Source: Megaleporinus macrocephalus (lineage: Eukaryota > Chordata > Actinopteri > Characiformes > Anostomidae). Taken from it: 64,000 bases of DNA. A model generated the notes under the pieces. It was not told where the DNA came from and made no database searches. It worked only from the letters and a program-made list of their open reading frames with translations. Shown one piece after another: positions 1 to 13,137 of the stretch. Where the stretch lies: positions 15,995,175-16,059,174 of the forward strand of contig CM038725.1 in NCBI GenBank assembly GCA_021613375.1, read 5' to 3'. A program made the translations under genes and the position numbers. Position 1 is the first letter of the stretch, and every line of letters begins with the position of its first letter.

Positions 1-830
1 GGCCCGCGTACTTAAGATTCAGCGTGTGTTTAAATGATTTATTAAAAAAATAAGTGAATAAATCACCTCGCAGCTAATTTCCCTAATGATATTAGAAATG
101 AGTAACTGTACAAATTGCGCAAAATATAAGCCACTATTAACCTGCAGCACCTTTCATTTGGCGAGTTCAAAATGTCCATCCATTTTCATTTGTGCAAAAA
201 CAAAAACATGATTAAAAAGATCTGACATTTGACATGATTTCCACAAATAAAACACTTCGCCTTCCGTCACTTTATTACGAGGGCGAGCCGCGCTGCGCTG
301 TCGGTGATACATCAAGCCGTAGGATGTGCTCCATTTAGGCCCAAAGTGGAGCTGCCCCAGACAAAGCGGCACGGAGACGCAAACAAAAATAGTACGAATA
401 AGCATAACGATACAATTAATTAGAGTGGGAACGAGTTCATAACTTTTCTTTTTAAATAAAACACAGTCATTTCCTTTTTTTTTTTTTTTTGTCGGCTGAG
501 TCCCTTGGGCTGAAAGGAAAAATATGGCAGCACTTTAATAACAAGAGACAAACATCATTTCCTCGGCTAGGCCCGGCGTTCAGCCTCCTGACCGTGAGCG
601 AGCAGCCGACATGCACTAAAATGTTTCGCTTCCGCGCGCATATAGGGAGCATAAATAATTCAAAATTAATCCCTGCAGAGAGAGGGATGATGGGAATCGT
701 AAATTATCCATGCACAATGCCTTAACACGGGTGCGCCATGAACCCGCGCTAACAAACTAGCCCGTTTCCTCATTACACGCTAGGCGCGGGCCTCTTAACC
801 TTTGAATATTAATTTGGGGGTGGCTGTGGT
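1..830. promoter_or_regulatory. candidate conserved noncoding block
   Basis: Complex, non-repetitive sequence with more CpG than the following 3 kb and no convincing reading frame. Homeodomain-type cores are visible, for example aattaattag near 413-422 and a bicoid-type TAATCC at 667-672. A 12-13 base T run lies near 478-490. The mix of GC-rich islands and TAAT cores resembles vertebrate developmental enhancers. That is inference from composition; no alignment was available, and the target gene is unknown. Confidence 0.35.
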
Positions 831-3800
831 GGGATAGCTACACTGCAAGTGAAATTGCTGGTCGGGATGGAATAGTGTGTGATTAGAACAGACTCATTCT
901 GTAGGACATTGTCATTTTCATCTCTCTCTCTCTTTTTCCCCTCTTCACATGTTGACTCGGAGGGACAAAAATGTCTCCATAATCAAAAGATGTAAACAAA
1001 GTCATTCAAAATGATCTGATATAAAAAGCTCTGCTCTAGAGCAACTTACCAAGCTAGTCACATTCACAGCAGTGATGATGGTAACCGGACGTCTGAACAG
1101 GGTCTGAAAGCTGTATCACTGAAAGTTATTACATGAAATGATTTTTGAAAAATCTATATAATGCCTGACACAAGGGATGTGTCCAGAGCTGTGTCTGATG
1201 CACTGCTGCCTGCTCTGTCTCCCAAGTTCGTGCCTTAAAAGGCAGCCACGTCAGTGCTTAATATATATATATCAATATATCCTTAATATACATATCAATA
1301 TATCATTGTCAACGGCACAGTACCAAAAACATCTTGCTTAATTCTAAACAATAAAGAGACGTTTAGACTATGACTGGTACGTAAACTCAGATAGTGAAGC
1401 AGAATGTTAGATATGGTCCATTTTACTGCACCCTAGGTTTGATCCCATTCGGAACACAATATGAAGGGAACCAAATGATTTTAGTGCAAAAAGGATGAAC
1501 TAAGAGCAGAACACGGTAAAAGAAGTCGTAGAGCGGCTGCAGGTATAAGAAGTGGTAGCACGGGAGGGTGTTAAATAAGAAGGGATGAAAGGAAAATCTC
1601 ATAAATGTACAGAAGTTCCTGAATGATTATGGCATATATGGGTCCCATGATTACACTAAGAACTTCATACGCTAAAACGGAAAGTCAGCAATAAGTCTAC
1701 TGATGAAATTGATGGAACTTGAGGAGGAACAAGAATAGATTTCCGTGTCCAGGAACATCATCAATTTTGACAGACTGCCAAAGGCACGTGTGCTAGGCCT
1801 GCACAATTTAGAGTTCTACATTCATCTGGTGGATGGTCTTCCAAGAGCCTACAGACCATAAGGAATGCATCCCTTGTTGCTTAATAGATGTATGGTGACA
1901 AAACTGGGTTTGGAACTGTTTTTAAAAGGGTTGTTTTTAAATTCTAATTTAATTGCCTGAACCTTTTGAAGTTCAGTTATTACTTTAATTTTGCTGTCAA
2001 TATTAATAATAGATTATGGCTTAGTTACATAGTTAGTTACATAAGAAGTTACATTTACATTTACAATCTATATAGACAGATTTGAGTCTGTACTTCTGAG
2101 TGAATGGACTTCTCCTTTACAGTTCATACATGTGATTTATCTAGTTGTTTCAGATAGTTTTGAGGGAGGCATCATTAACGGTCAATTACACTACATTTGT
2201 ATCATTGCCAAAAACTACAATTTCTAAGGGATTAATATAACATGGCAGAAAATGTTAACCATTTCTAATGTACAGTACACTTGTCTTTTTGACAGTGATT
2301 TTTACTATCACAGACAGAAACGAAGACAGTTTGATCATTTGCACTCATAGAAAACTCCCTGAGCTCATGAAAATAAGTCTTATGGCGTTCATTTACATCC
2401 AGCTGGGCTTAAATGGAGACAGTGGGTATTCATTCAACAGTCACTCAATTCAGCTTTGGGGTTTCGCTGTGCATGCTTCCATACTAGAGCCGTTGCTTTA
2501 AGCCTTACAAATCAAATATATCACCAGCAATACATTCAGAGACTTTGGCTTTGTCCTCTTTAACTCTTCAGATCTCCTCCTGAGTGTATGGGACATGCGC
2601 ATGTTGAGCAGTAAAACTGATCAACAAAGAAACTGGAGTTTTTTGTCTACTACCTTATTTTTTTTGTGTGTCTGAAAGATTCCACTTTTATTGTTGCGAT
2701 AGTTTCAAAGTAAGCATGTGCACACATTCAGAACAGAATAGCTGAGGAGTAAATTGTATTCCTATTCATATTGAAGTGTTGGCACAGAGTACGACACAGG
2801 GGAGGGCCAGGCTTCTGCTGTGAGTAGTGCTCTTTTATTAAACACCAGGCACAAAGACACATACAGAGCACTGAACTCATAGTGGAGGTCACCGCTAGCC
2901 ACAGGCCTCACCCTTCAGTGCTCAGTATGTGCCTTTCTGTTCCTTTCTTTCATATGCAGCATGGGCAGCAGACGGCTCATCACTCGCATGGGCTCAGCAA
3001 TATTCCTTTTGCATCCAGGTGTGCTCATACACACCGAGAGAGGCACATAAAACAGTTGGAAGATGACTACAGTCCAGCTCGGGTCAGTCACCAGTAGTGG
3101 AAAAGGGGCCCCAATGCACACAGGCAGCATTCATGCCATTGTAGAGGCTAAAGCGGCCGGCAGAGAAAGTGGATGGCGGCAGGTTGTTGTAGGGTGGTTT
3201 GCAGTCTGCACTAGTGCTATATTGTGCTGGGTTGTGGGGTAGTTAGAGTGTATACGCTGTCTACTGTTATGCAGATGTATGTGGCTAGATATGACCTGTC
3301 TGCTATTCCGAACACTCAGGAGCACTGGTGGTGGTTCTCTTCTGCTGCTGTGTTAAAAAAGAACATGTACTTTAAGCACTGTTTCCTGAATCATCTTTTT
3401 CTATGCTGATGCCACAATATGTGTGCTTGCTCAGTGAATTTCCAGCTTTGTTCTTTACATGTTCAAATAAGCACACAGCACTAAGCACTGAGAGATTGTT
3501 AATATTATTAAAAAAAACATGTATAAAAGACTTCTTTAAATACACATACACATCTTCATATGGTAGTAATTTTGATAAAAAAGTATTAAATTAAAAAAAA
3601 GCTTTTCTATGTTTCCCTAAAAACCATGTACTTCATGGTCATGAAAATGTGTTTTAGATCAAACCTTTTCTTAAAATGACCAATTCATGTAATAACCTTT
3701 CCTGAGGAAACCCTTGGGGCAGAGTAGAGTTTTCTACAGAATTTAGTTATAAACTACTTCTATCATGGTACCCCTCCCCATAACTATGCTAATACATTTT

Positions 3801-3831
3801 ATGCATTTAAGGACCTCTGAAGAAGTGAATG
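831..3831. other. AT-rich intergenic DNA, nothing recognised
   Basis: I see no gene, RNA gene or transposon that I can name here. A small imperfect TA/ATC array (atatatcaatatatc repeated with variation) lies at about 1259-1305. The short open frames in this stretch, such as 2268-2501 and the overlapping opposite-strand frames near 2880-3130, lack recognisable domains and are best read as chance. Confidence 0.55.
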
Positions 3832-3902
3832 AGCTGGACCAGGTGTGGTTGACTTAGTGGTGCAGGAAGGTAGATCTCCAGGAGCAGGGTTGGTGACCAG
3901 CG
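3832..3902 (+). repeat. remnant of a dispersed fish repeat
   Basis: The stretch from gagctggaccaggtgtgg (near 3830) through tagatctccaggagcagg (near 3871) to ttggtgaccag resembles the end of a very common teleost interspersed repeat that carries a 'ctccaggaccagggttgg'-like tail. I recognise it from family knowledge and cannot name the family. Only about 70 bp remains and no target-site duplication is evident. Confidence 0.45.
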
Positions 3903-4059
3903 ATTTAGAGGCATTAGACCAAATGTCTGGTTACCATCACCACTACTGCAAATAATTTTGACTCCTTAGAATTGTACATTTTATATCAAACGTCTCTCAA
4001 TGACATTGTAATCATGCAATTATGTAGTCCTGCGGAAAAATCTGTGGAATTTCCCTTAA

Positions 4060-4740
4060 CGCTGAAGGAACAGCTTTCCTTTTTGCTTAGACATTAACGG
4101 GTTAACACGCCAGGCGAAACGCCTGCTCGAAATACAGACATAAAATAAAACATATGATTTAGCCATCATCTTAAGAGCTTAACATGAAAAGACAGGTATG
4201 CTCTGTCAGAATGGCCAATAGCATATCTAGTGCGCGCACTCCAAAGTGCGAAATACCAACACACGCCGCCCACCTGAAAATTCAGAGGAAAAATGCCAGC
4301 CTGTATCAAAGCTCTATTAGATGAGGTCTCCAGAAGCAGTCCTGCTAAAAAAGGGACATGAATACACAAGAGATCCTCGATAAAAAAGCCTCAGGCAGTC
4401 TGAGCTGAGTGGCATTTGGAACGCAAAAATATCCGATTTGGAAACTAGTTTGCAATATACATATCAAAGACGTGGAGACGCAGAGATTCCCTCCCTGTGT
4501 ACATCATAGGATATTTCCCCTATCTCCATATTTCTTTTCCTCCCTGTCCAACGACAGGTGCCAGCATTCCGTGTTCCAAAGGAAGACGTCTGTTACAAAA
4601 CGGGAAGCGAAAAGGAATGATCTGCTTAATATGCACTCTCCCTTTATAATCCACAAGTTCTATTAGCAGATTATGAGCCGTAAAACGTGACTGTAGGACA
4701 GAAAGCTGGACTGCATGTGCCAGATGGGACAATGCTGGCT
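4060..4740. promoter_or_regulatory. candidate conserved noncoding block
   Basis: Complex sequence with interspersed CpG and no repeat signature, sharply different from the AT-rich DNA after 4740. Overlapping open frames on both strands (4409-4666 plus, 4520-4732 minus) have no recognisable domain. It contains the GC-rich hairpin at 4111-4125. Regulatory function is inferred from composition only. Confidence 0.28.
4111..4125. other. short perfect GC hairpin
   Basis: The 15 bases caggcgaaacgcctg form a perfect 6 bp stem (caggcg/cgcctg) with a 3-base AAA loop. It is too short to be a terminator or RNA gene on this evidence. It could equally be a palindromic protein-binding site or chance. Confidence 0.4.
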
Positions 4741-6097
4741 TCAGTCAATGCTACACAGCTACAACAACCAAGGACATGAAAGTGCTTTAGTGTAACTTGC
4801 TTAAAACTAGTCTTTTTCTTCACACTTTCCTTTGTAGTTCAATCTGTTTAAATTTGAAAAGGAAGTCTTGAAGCTACTTTACTTTTCTGGTCAATTAAAA
4901 TTTCTTGAGTAATTCAATGTCATAGTAATTGACAGTAATTCATCCTTTACATTTACATACATTGTATGTATTAACAGATTTAAGTTTTTACTTCTTTTTT
5001 TTTTGCTTGTTTTGACTTATAAAACTGTGGCAAAAAGGTGAAAGCTGTACATATACTTATTTTTCATCAACCTTATATGCCAATGAAAAACAAAAATCTC
5101 TTTTTTGTTTATTTTTTTTACATAATTTGAGCACATCAGCATTTACATTGTATCAAAATTTTGTGGATAATGAACAAATAGAATACGCACAAATATAGCT
5201 TAAAAAAAAATCTGGTTACATTGATTTACATAAAAAGTAAAGTAAGCTTTTGCTGCCCTCTCCTTTAGAGTTGCAATTTTCTTTGGACAGCAATGATATT
5301 CAAACTGATTAAATATATCCACCTCTAGTTATGAACACAAAAATTATGTCTTTGAAGAGTAGAATCATAACTCTTTAAGCCAAATGTCTCCATTTCAATT
5401 AGTTATTAGTTTCAAATAGTCATATAAAACTAGAATATAATTTTGAAGTATAATTGTAAGTTTTAATGGTTAAATCTTGTATTTAAATTCAGCTGAAGTG
5501 AGCATATCCTATACTGCTCTCATATGTTTTATTAAGTTCATTCATTTTTGCAATTTATTTTAAAATTGTGTCCCAGACTGTTCTCAAGACTGTAAATGGG
5601 TGGATGCATGTAAACATGACTTCACAAAAAGAGTGGATTTTAAACAGACTTCAGTAGTTGTTACACCTGAAGATCTGGACCAATGTTATTGTTTTTGTTA
5701 CATTATATACATTTGGTCCAGTTATTATTGGTTTCACACTGCAACTCCAATTACAATGGGCACACCTGTAGATGCACTTGAAGCTGGGGAAGATTCCACC
5801 TTAATGGATGGGTTTGTTGGGTAAGTGCCCAGAATGCTATCCAGATCATCATAAATAAATAATTAAAAAAAACACTTCCTACTCATTTGTCAATTCGCCG
5901 CTGTTTCTGATGGCATTAAGCATCAATATTATTTGCTGCCACAGTTTCTTTATCTTTAGGTGGCATTGCTCTTCAATCATGTCAAATCCTTTCTCTCTTA
6001 TCCTCTCAGAAAATAAGGGATACAATTTGGCCTTTATTGTGCATTGCTTCAAGTTGACTTTATCTTTTCTATGGGTCAAACTTTAATTGAATATTAA
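4741..6097. other. AT-rich intergenic DNA with one weak exon candidate
   Basis: Very AT-rich sequence with several A or T runs and no recognised transposon. The only item of note is the open frame that ends at a splice-donor consensus at 5821, listed separately. The rest is unexplained. Confidence 0.5.
5600..5824 (+). other. open frame ending at a GTAAGT donor consensus; product unknown
   Basis: A 74-codon frame runs from 5600 and stays open exactly to a perfect donor hexamer GTAAGT at 5821-5826; its stop codon is the TAA inside that donor. The last residues (DALEAGEDSTLMDGFVG) are acidic and look ordinary for a protein. The middle (CYCFCYIIYIWSSYYW) is AT-driven and does not. A possible acceptor is the tttggtccag ending near 5720. 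I recognise no family. A chance frame in AT-rich DNA is the more likely reading. Confidence 0.15.
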
Positions 6098-6831
6098 ATT
6101 GTCTATCGGTTAAAGCGTGACGACAGCCTGGCTCAACTTCCTGTAACTAGTCCAATAGTCTGAATAAAGCCAATGCAATTTACTGGTATTGGGTATCAGG
6201 CTAATATTGAACTCATTTACTTGTACTCACGAAAATGCACTGATACCAACTTACTGATACCCACATGATGTAAGCTGGCAATAGCTACCAATAATTAAAT
6301 GACTACAGCTCACAGTGAGGGAGGTTACTGATACAATAAGCTATCGGTCACTTTAAAAATGTAACCTTGGCAAATTCCCTTCAGCCAGGAATACTTTGAG
6401 CGATTTTAGCCTGTTTATAAACTCACATGAACATAATCACAATGGTGTTTTAAATATGGGTGGAGACAATGCTGGCAAAAGTCAACATCTCCAACCAAAG
6501 TCTTTATACGTTGATCTTACTCTGAATTAATTACAAATAATAAGTACTGTAGCATTATAAATCTCAGTGCACAGCAGCGGGTCAGTCTCTTAGTACTTAG
6601 TACAGTTGTTCAGAAGGGAACAGCATGGAGGGAGAATTTTTCATACAGTGAAGATATGACATTGAATAAAACCTTGCTTATCTCCACTACAGAGCTACTT
6701 AATCCAGGGCTGCTAGTGTAATATAGTTAGTTATGGTACGTCACTTGAACCAGCTATCGTATCGTCGAGCATCAGCGAGTCCTAAAAATAACATCTTAAA
6801 TCTTTAAAAGCTGGTATCAATGCATCCCTAG
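6098..6831 (+). mobile_element. non-autonomous hAT-type element, decayed
   Basis: The right end, ctggtatcaatgcatcccta (6811-6830), is the terminal motif of a common fish hAT family; its reverse complement begins tagggatgcattgatacc. Inside are several copies of the family's typical 'tactgatac / ggtatc' wording, for example ttactggtattgggtatc near 6180-6197. The left terminal repeat is not clearly preserved, so the start is approximate. No transposase frame remains. Identification rests on remembered family consensus plus the visible terminus. Confidence 0.65.
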
Positions 6832-7569
6832 TCTGAAAAATCCAAAAACAGTGTTCTTGTCTCTGCAAACCAAATCATGATTTCATCCAGACCAAGACTG
6901 AGATCAGAGATCTTTAGATCGGACTGTGACACTTTCCTCACCTGCCATTTGGTTTTGACCATCCTGAAGAGTCTGAAGGTTCAGACCAACCAATGTAGGT
7001 GTGAAAGCATCATTCATTTCTGTACATGGACGGACTAAAGATTTTCACCAACGTTTGCTTGCAAACATGCACTGGAACAAATTCACTAGGGTGGGAAGGG
7101 ACATGTCCCACTTTCTGACAGTATATAAGATCATTTTTTGTGGAGCAGCAGGACGGTTGTGGAGAAAATACACTAATATTTGCCACCAAATCTCATACTG
7201 CATTGGCTTTACAAGTTGAAACAGACGAGGGACCACATACGTGAAAACACAGAGTATGCACACTCAGCTGAGTCTCCAACAGCGCTTAGTAAAGCAGGTA
7301 GCCCAACAGCTAACCTCACTGCTTTTTATTTGTATTAGCATTATGTGATGATTATCTATCTAACGCCTGATTATTACACTGTTTTGTCTATTAATATCGC
7401 CATATCAAGCATATGGTAACTAAATCATACTAGTTCTCCAAATTCATTGCCTTTCTGTACGTAGGCAACAGCTTTTTTATGGTGCTCCACCTGACTCTTT
7501 CTATCTACCAGCACATCTCACCCCGTCCCCCACCCTCTTCACCCTCTCCTGAACTTCTTGTTTTGGGAT
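6832..7569. other. intergenic DNA, nothing recognised
   Basis: Two almost complementary open frames (7001-7219 plus and 7045-7263 minus, 72 codons each) overlap on opposite strands with no recognisable domain. That pattern is expected by chance. No repeat family was recognised. Confidence 0.5.
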
Positions 7570-8400
7570 GCTGTTTTTTTAACACATCGGGGGCTGAGTG
7601 TGTAGGGGCGACGCATTAGACACACAGATTTGCCCATTAGAGGCGTAATGGTAATGCTTCACCTTTTGATTTTCAGAAGGAGCAAAAGGATTTGTCAAGG
7701 GAGCAGGCAACTGGCTTTATTGCTCGGAATTTCATCACAATAAAAGCTTATGGGAGAGGTGGAATAATCGGTGCTCCACATAAAAACGCCTCTATGTAGA
7801 TTACATGCTTCTTGCCTAGCTAATCCTGGTAATTGATGAACTCCTATACCGATGATTTTCTTCATATTATTTGTAATTTGTTTATTAATTAAGACAACAC
7901 TTATTTTGGGACATGAACCAAGTAAACATGATTACGTGCTCGGTAGGGTGAGAGAAAAGAGGGGCTCCTAGACACATCCACCGACTGCTCCCTGTGCGAG
8001 AATGAGTTTACCAAGAGCGCATACTAATGTTCGCTTAGATACACTAAAAATACATACATGCACTTGATTGGATGAGCAAATGAAATAAATAAAGCAGAAT
8101 AATTAAGAAATCCTTATTGGGGAGCTGGTTTCATTAATTTAGCTCCTCTTATCTACACTTCATAGAACAGTGTAGGGTCAAAAATGCATTTTTAAGACCC
8201 AGATGTAATACTTTCACCCCACTGACTTTTATTTGTTTGACTTTACTAAAGACACACTGCAAGTTAAACAGAGAGCCCATGTCCTTTGGTGAGTGTGCCG
8301 ATTAAAACTTCATTCTGGCTCGTAATAGCAGGAGACTGGTAAAGGGGGTATAAGGGAATAATTTGCAAATATTTCCATAAAACGTGGAAGAAGCAAAATG
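7570..8400. promoter_or_regulatory. candidate conserved noncoding block
   Basis: Non-repetitive sequence with TAATTA-type and related homeodomain cores (ggtaattgatgaac near 7829-7842, tttattaattaag near 7880-7892, aataattaagaaatcc near 8098-8113). It is compositionally distinct from its flanks. There is no coding frame worth calling. Enhancer-like function is inference. Confidence 0.35.
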
Positions 8401-9969
8401 CCTGGAATACAAAAGCACGAGATTTGCATCTATTAAGCTGCTACATCACTTTGGGATATTTAGCGAGTCAGATCAGAAAAAAAAGTGGGGACACGATGCT
8501 ATAAATATGATCACTATATCATCAGTTTTCCCTCATTGTCAGTCATCAGTGCACTGCACCATCAGCTGTGCTTTACTTATTTTAAGGAAAGACAGCCAAA
8601 CATTCAGTCTAAGGTCATATGCAGCACAAAAACCTATAAAGGGAATGGGAAAAAAATGGGTGCCATTTTCCAGAGGTCCCCAGGAGTATATACTACTTTT
8701 CTAATTTATCTTCATTGAGTAGATTCTTTGTCCTTTATATAGGCCAGCGTGTTTCATCTTTTAACTGTTTTTACCATTAAGTTTTTTCAACTCTTGATTA
8801 TAATTAATGAAGTTTTTCCAATCTTCCGTACCATTTTTATATTTTAGGGGTGGGTACAGAATGCTGTTTAGGACCTATCGGCCTTGACGTGTCCTGGAAA
8901 TACCATAAGAAATAAGAGTGGAAATATAGCCAATAGCATTATGGTAACAAATAGAGAATGGAATTTCATAACCAATCCAGTGTGCTTTGTAAAAGCAGAG
9001 TTCAAAAAGAGGGTGATGGTGTACTCATCAACACTGTCCAACAAGCATGCCATTATCCCAGGAGGCAGCATGATTTAGCATGGCTACAAAAAAGTTCCCC
9101 CACAAAAAGAACATGTAGATGTGGGTCAGAGTAAAACAAACATTACCCCTTACAAAGGAAAAACAGCTTTGCCAACAATAGCATTTCACTATACCTGCCT
9201 TGTTTTAACTGCAAGGTTAATATTGAACCTTGTGGTAAACAGAAACTAAAGAATATAAAACAATATGTTTAAACAATATAAAACAAACTTGTGTTTGTCT
9301 ACTTAATGGCTGCTTAGCAGTGACATCTGAGGACAAAACCAATGAGTATTAAGGGTTGCTATTTAAAACCACACATAACTTACACAGAGTGCTTATCTAG
9401 ATGCTAATGATGATTAGGTCTATGGCTACTGTGAAAAGTTCTCGATTCAAGTTTCTGTCTGTAGACAAAGCAGTATGAGAAAGAGTGCTAGTAACACAAC
9501 AGTACAGGAGGAGCAGAAAGCAGAACATGACTGCGGTGCTACAGTGGGGCAAAAATGGGGTGAACTGTTTCATCCTGGTGCTACCTTTCTCTCCAACCCT
9601 TATCACCCCCACCCTAAACGGCTGGATCTCCACCAAGCAGCATTCCTCCAGGGGAGCCGAGTGGCCCTAACAAGCATCATTACAGTGTCTCAGGGAGAGC
9701 CAGGAGACAGCTGGAACTCTGTGCATGTGACCCCAGCCACTCTGTGGACTTAACTCCGGTCACCATGATCAAAGCCTGCACACCAGCAGCTGGGACTGGC
9801 AAGTCAAACATGGGGATTCCACAAATAGGGCCGGTGTGGGTGAGGGCTAGTGAAGGCTACCCAAGAAGGTATTACCATAGCAATATGTTCAGAAAAAAAG
9901 GCTCGTCATCTTGGCAGCATGAATGAATTTGAAACAGATTTTTGTCTGCCATTTCTGAGCAATATGCAA
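8401..9969. other. intergenic DNA, nothing firmly recognised
   Basis: Several frames of 60-106 codons occur here (8384-8704, 8485-8718, 9475-9753, 9485-9670), but they overlap one another in different frames and show no domain. The stretch 9470-9900 is more GC-rich and could be an old unrecognised repeat or a weak regulatory block. I cannot separate these options. Confidence 0.45.
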
Positions 9970-10175
9970 GCGTTAGAGATGCACTGAAATTTCAGGACAA
10001 TGCAACATGTTTGGCTGGAAATGTGCCAAGATGTGCTTTTTTAGGGCCAAATGGGGAAAAATACAAAAACAAACCAAAAATATCAACAATTTCGACAAAA
10101 AATAAAGCTAAAACTCTGACAGTGAAGTGTCAAAAAACTTTCACAAATTGTTGAAAATGCAATAAAGCCAAGTCG
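9970..10175 (+). mobile_element. possible hAT-type terminal fragment
   Basis: The string gagatgcactgaaatttcag (9975-9994) resembles the 'ggatgcaccgaaatttcgg' end typical of a large hAT MITE group in fish, and it is followed by A-rich sequence as in that group. No matching inverted end was found downstream, so this is at best a one-ended fragment. Confidence 0.3.
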
Positions 10176-11429
10176 TTCCTGGTTCAGTCAGGGCAGCAGC
10201 ATTTAAACAGCCTGAGTAGCAGCAGATCAACAGTGAAAATGTCATGCATGTGAATCTATTTCATGAATGATATGTAATCAATCATAATTTCAAGTATCAA
10301 GAGAGGGTACAATACGCAATAACCCCTCGTTGACACCACCTGAAACTATGACGTTTAGTATATAGAACACAATGAACAATAGAAGCCTATTGTTTCTGTT
10401 GTTGGAAGATGTTTTCAGTGTTGTTGGAAACTGTAATTATTTTAGCAAAGTTGTTTTAGGTTAACTGTTTGTCTGCTCTTTGGGGTTTGTTGGCTTCTGT
10501 TTTTAATTTTGCTCCAGAAGTTCCAGTATGTTGCATTAACAGAAGAATACACCCTGCCACATGTGGGGGTTCTATGCTGGCTGACTATTCCTGTTGTTAA
10601 CTGTTGTTAACTCGCATGGGATTGCAGCTCTGATGCTACCTGGCAGCTAAAAGTTTGGTTCAACAATTCTTCTGAAAATTCTCCTTTCTAGTTTGGTAAT
10701 GGGGTCTTCCACACATTAACAAAAACCTTACATATCTCCTCTTCTCTCACTGGGTTGAGAAATGAGTAACAATTCTTTCATTCCAACAATCTCTTTGGAA
10801 AATGTGCAAGTTTTCAGATTTACAAACAGTTTAAAGCTGGTCAGAGGTATCCCATGCATAGTTACAGTTGTTAGACTATAAAGGACTAACTCTGTGAAGC
10901 AATTTGCTACAGCACCACCCTGAGGCAGAGCAGTGCATTTAGTTAAGAATACCAAACACAAAAGGGGGACACTGTGCTTGAATGTCTGTAACAGTATGGT
11001 TTGTATTGGAGAGTCTGCTTTACTCTAATAAACAGTATAATGTAATAATAAGTTTATTTTCCGGGACCCCCAGGTCACCAAGGACCCTCTGTATTTCGCA
11101 CCTTGATTAGTAGCAAACATTTTATGATAAGCTATGTGAAAAACTGTCAAGGCTTTAGGTCGTTTGTTTAGAAATGAATATTTAAATAAACTCAAATGCA
11201 GCCTTACATTAGAGGAAGCAACACATGTTGAAGCCATTGAAAGGCTCGGGTCCCATATACCCTCTTAACTACTGTGAGGTTGAACAGGCTTTTAAAGAAT
11301 GCTGGAAAAAGTCACACTCAACACTAGTGCACGACTTTTGTCAGAATATGGGAGTTTAGCAATACAAATTATATTTATATGGTTTGCATGTGAGAGGCCA
11401 AGCTGTCAAGACAGACCAGATTTATTTTA
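10176..11429. other. intergenic DNA, nothing recognised
   Basis: No recognisable gene, repeat or structured element. Minus-strand frames at 10728-10961 and 11025-11237 lack domains and lie in ordinary AT-rich DNA. Confidence 0.5.
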
Positions 11430-12320
11430 GGATTATTTTGTTGAGCAATCAAGCTAACAGCACCAATGGCAAATTCATCGTAATTTCCAGCCGGCCTCAT
11501 TTCCATTAGCAACAACAACATAGGCCAGCTCAGTTGCGTGGCATTTTAAACTGGAAACGTCTTCAATCTGAAATCATTGGGATGATTTACTTTTACTTTC
11601 TGCAAGGCTCATCCATCCTTTGTGGGTGGAGCTCGGATAGGAGAATTACTTATGTTCTCCTTTAGGCCATATAGAACACTGGAAAAAGAAAAACACACCA
11701 CATACACACAGAGACCACTATGCTGGAGTCATGAAGGGAAGTGGGCAGGCGAGGCACTTTGATGTGGGAAAGCTGAGGTCAGTGTCTTGCAGCAAAGCGT
11801 TTCATTCCCCACAATAGTTCCCCTCACTTAGATACTGCATTGTTTTCTGAGAGAGCTGGAAAAAAAATCCAGCACACTTTCATGTGAACGAGGGAGAAGC
11901 TGTTAAATGTCCTGCTTCGTTTGCTCTGCTCTGATACAGGGTCCGCAATGTTGCCTGTTTGCCCTTACCTCGTTTTTTTGTTCTCCGGACCACTGCTGCA
12001 AAAGCGAAAGGTCTCGGCCGCATATAAACTAATTTCAAATGTCATGTCGTGTACGGCTTTAAATGAAAGGAAACCTCTCGCTTGCTTGCCGGGGCCGAGT
12101 CAATGAATTTGTCAAAATTTTATGATAATTCATTCAATTATTCCTTAGACATTTAAATGATGGCAAAGGCATTGAGGGGAGAAGAGAGGTAGATGGAGGA
12201 GGAGGAGGAGGAGGGTCCCACTAATAATCCCTCCACTGATATTAGAGTGCCTCTAGAGGGCTTTTAAAGGCTCTATATCGGTGTGAAAGCTGCTAAAACT
12301 TCACTCCCCCACATGTAACA
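11430..12320. promoter_or_regulatory. candidate conserved noncoding blocks
   Basis: Two complex stretches (about 11440-11660 and 11880-12290) stand out. The second contains aatttgtcaaaattttatga near 12107-12126 followed by aattcattcaattattcctt, a low-GC string of homeodomain-like cores typical of deeply conserved enhancers. A purine triplet array (GGA)n lies at 12194-12214. There is no coding evidence. Conservation is inferred, not measured. Confidence 0.38.
12194..12214 (+). repeat. (GGA)n short tandem repeat
   Basis: About seven uninterrupted GGA units are seen directly in the sequence, within a purine-rich stretch of the candidate regulatory block. Confidence 0.85.
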
Positions 12321-12646
12321 CAGCAACATGCCCCCCTGCTCAAACTTCTCAACACAAGATACAGTTTCTCACACAGATAACAGTTATCCACTACTATGAT
12401 AATCACTTGTTAACACTTTCTTTGCCCCACACACAATAAATACTGTTGTTGATGTATTTTAAAATGTGCCTGTTACCCTTTATAAAGATAGTAAAAAATC
12501 TAGTTACACTGACTCGTAATGGGAGTGATTACTCATTTTGGAGGTTTTTGTATACATAAATGGTAGCAGTTGTTTGTAATTGCATATACATACATTACAT
12601 ACATTTTTTTAAATAAAATTAAAAATATATACATAGTGTATATATA
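12321..12646. other. AT-rich spacer, nothing recognised
   Basis: AT-rich DNA with short TA runs before the MITE. The open frame reported by translation from 12570 reads mostly Y, I, K and N because of base composition and is not treated as coding. Confidence 0.5.
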
Positions 12647-13059
12647 CACTGTACTACACAAAAGCCCTAAGCACCTCAGCCTATTGTTTTACAAGTTTAT
12701 AATAAATGTATTTTTGCTAGTAAGAACACCAGATATCATTAGAACAGATAATAATCATAAACGGAATACAAATTAGCATAAATATCTTATTTTGAAAGAA
12801 GTAGACCATATATTGAACTCCAAGTTGAAGAACAAAGTTTAGTTCCAGATTTCTCCTGGATATCCCAAACACTGAATGTATTAAATTCCTTCACCTGCAG
12901 TCTTGATATAGTTTAATGAAGTACTGATTAGTTAAACCTGGTATTAGATGATAACTGCAAGTTTGTATTAATACTATTTGAATATACAAGTGTTTAGGTG
13001 GAAAAAGTAGCTTTTTAAATATATTTTCCAAAAGACTTTAAGACTTTTGTGCAGAACTG

Positions 13060-13062
<3 letters not shown>
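12647..13062. mobile_element. Tc1/mariner-type MITE
   Basis: The left end cactgtactacacaaaag (12647-12663) pairs with the inverted right end cttttgtgcagaactgtat (13044-13062). Both carry the 'actgt...gcacaaaag' signature of a widespread fish Tc1/mariner MITE group, and each abuts TA dinucleotides, the target site of that superfamily. The interior of about 400 bp has no transposase frame. The right end runs straight into the long (TA)n array. Matching of ends is seen directly; family assignment is from knowledge. Confidence 0.6.
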
Positions 13063-13063
<1 letters not shown>

Positions 13064-13137
<74 letters not shown>

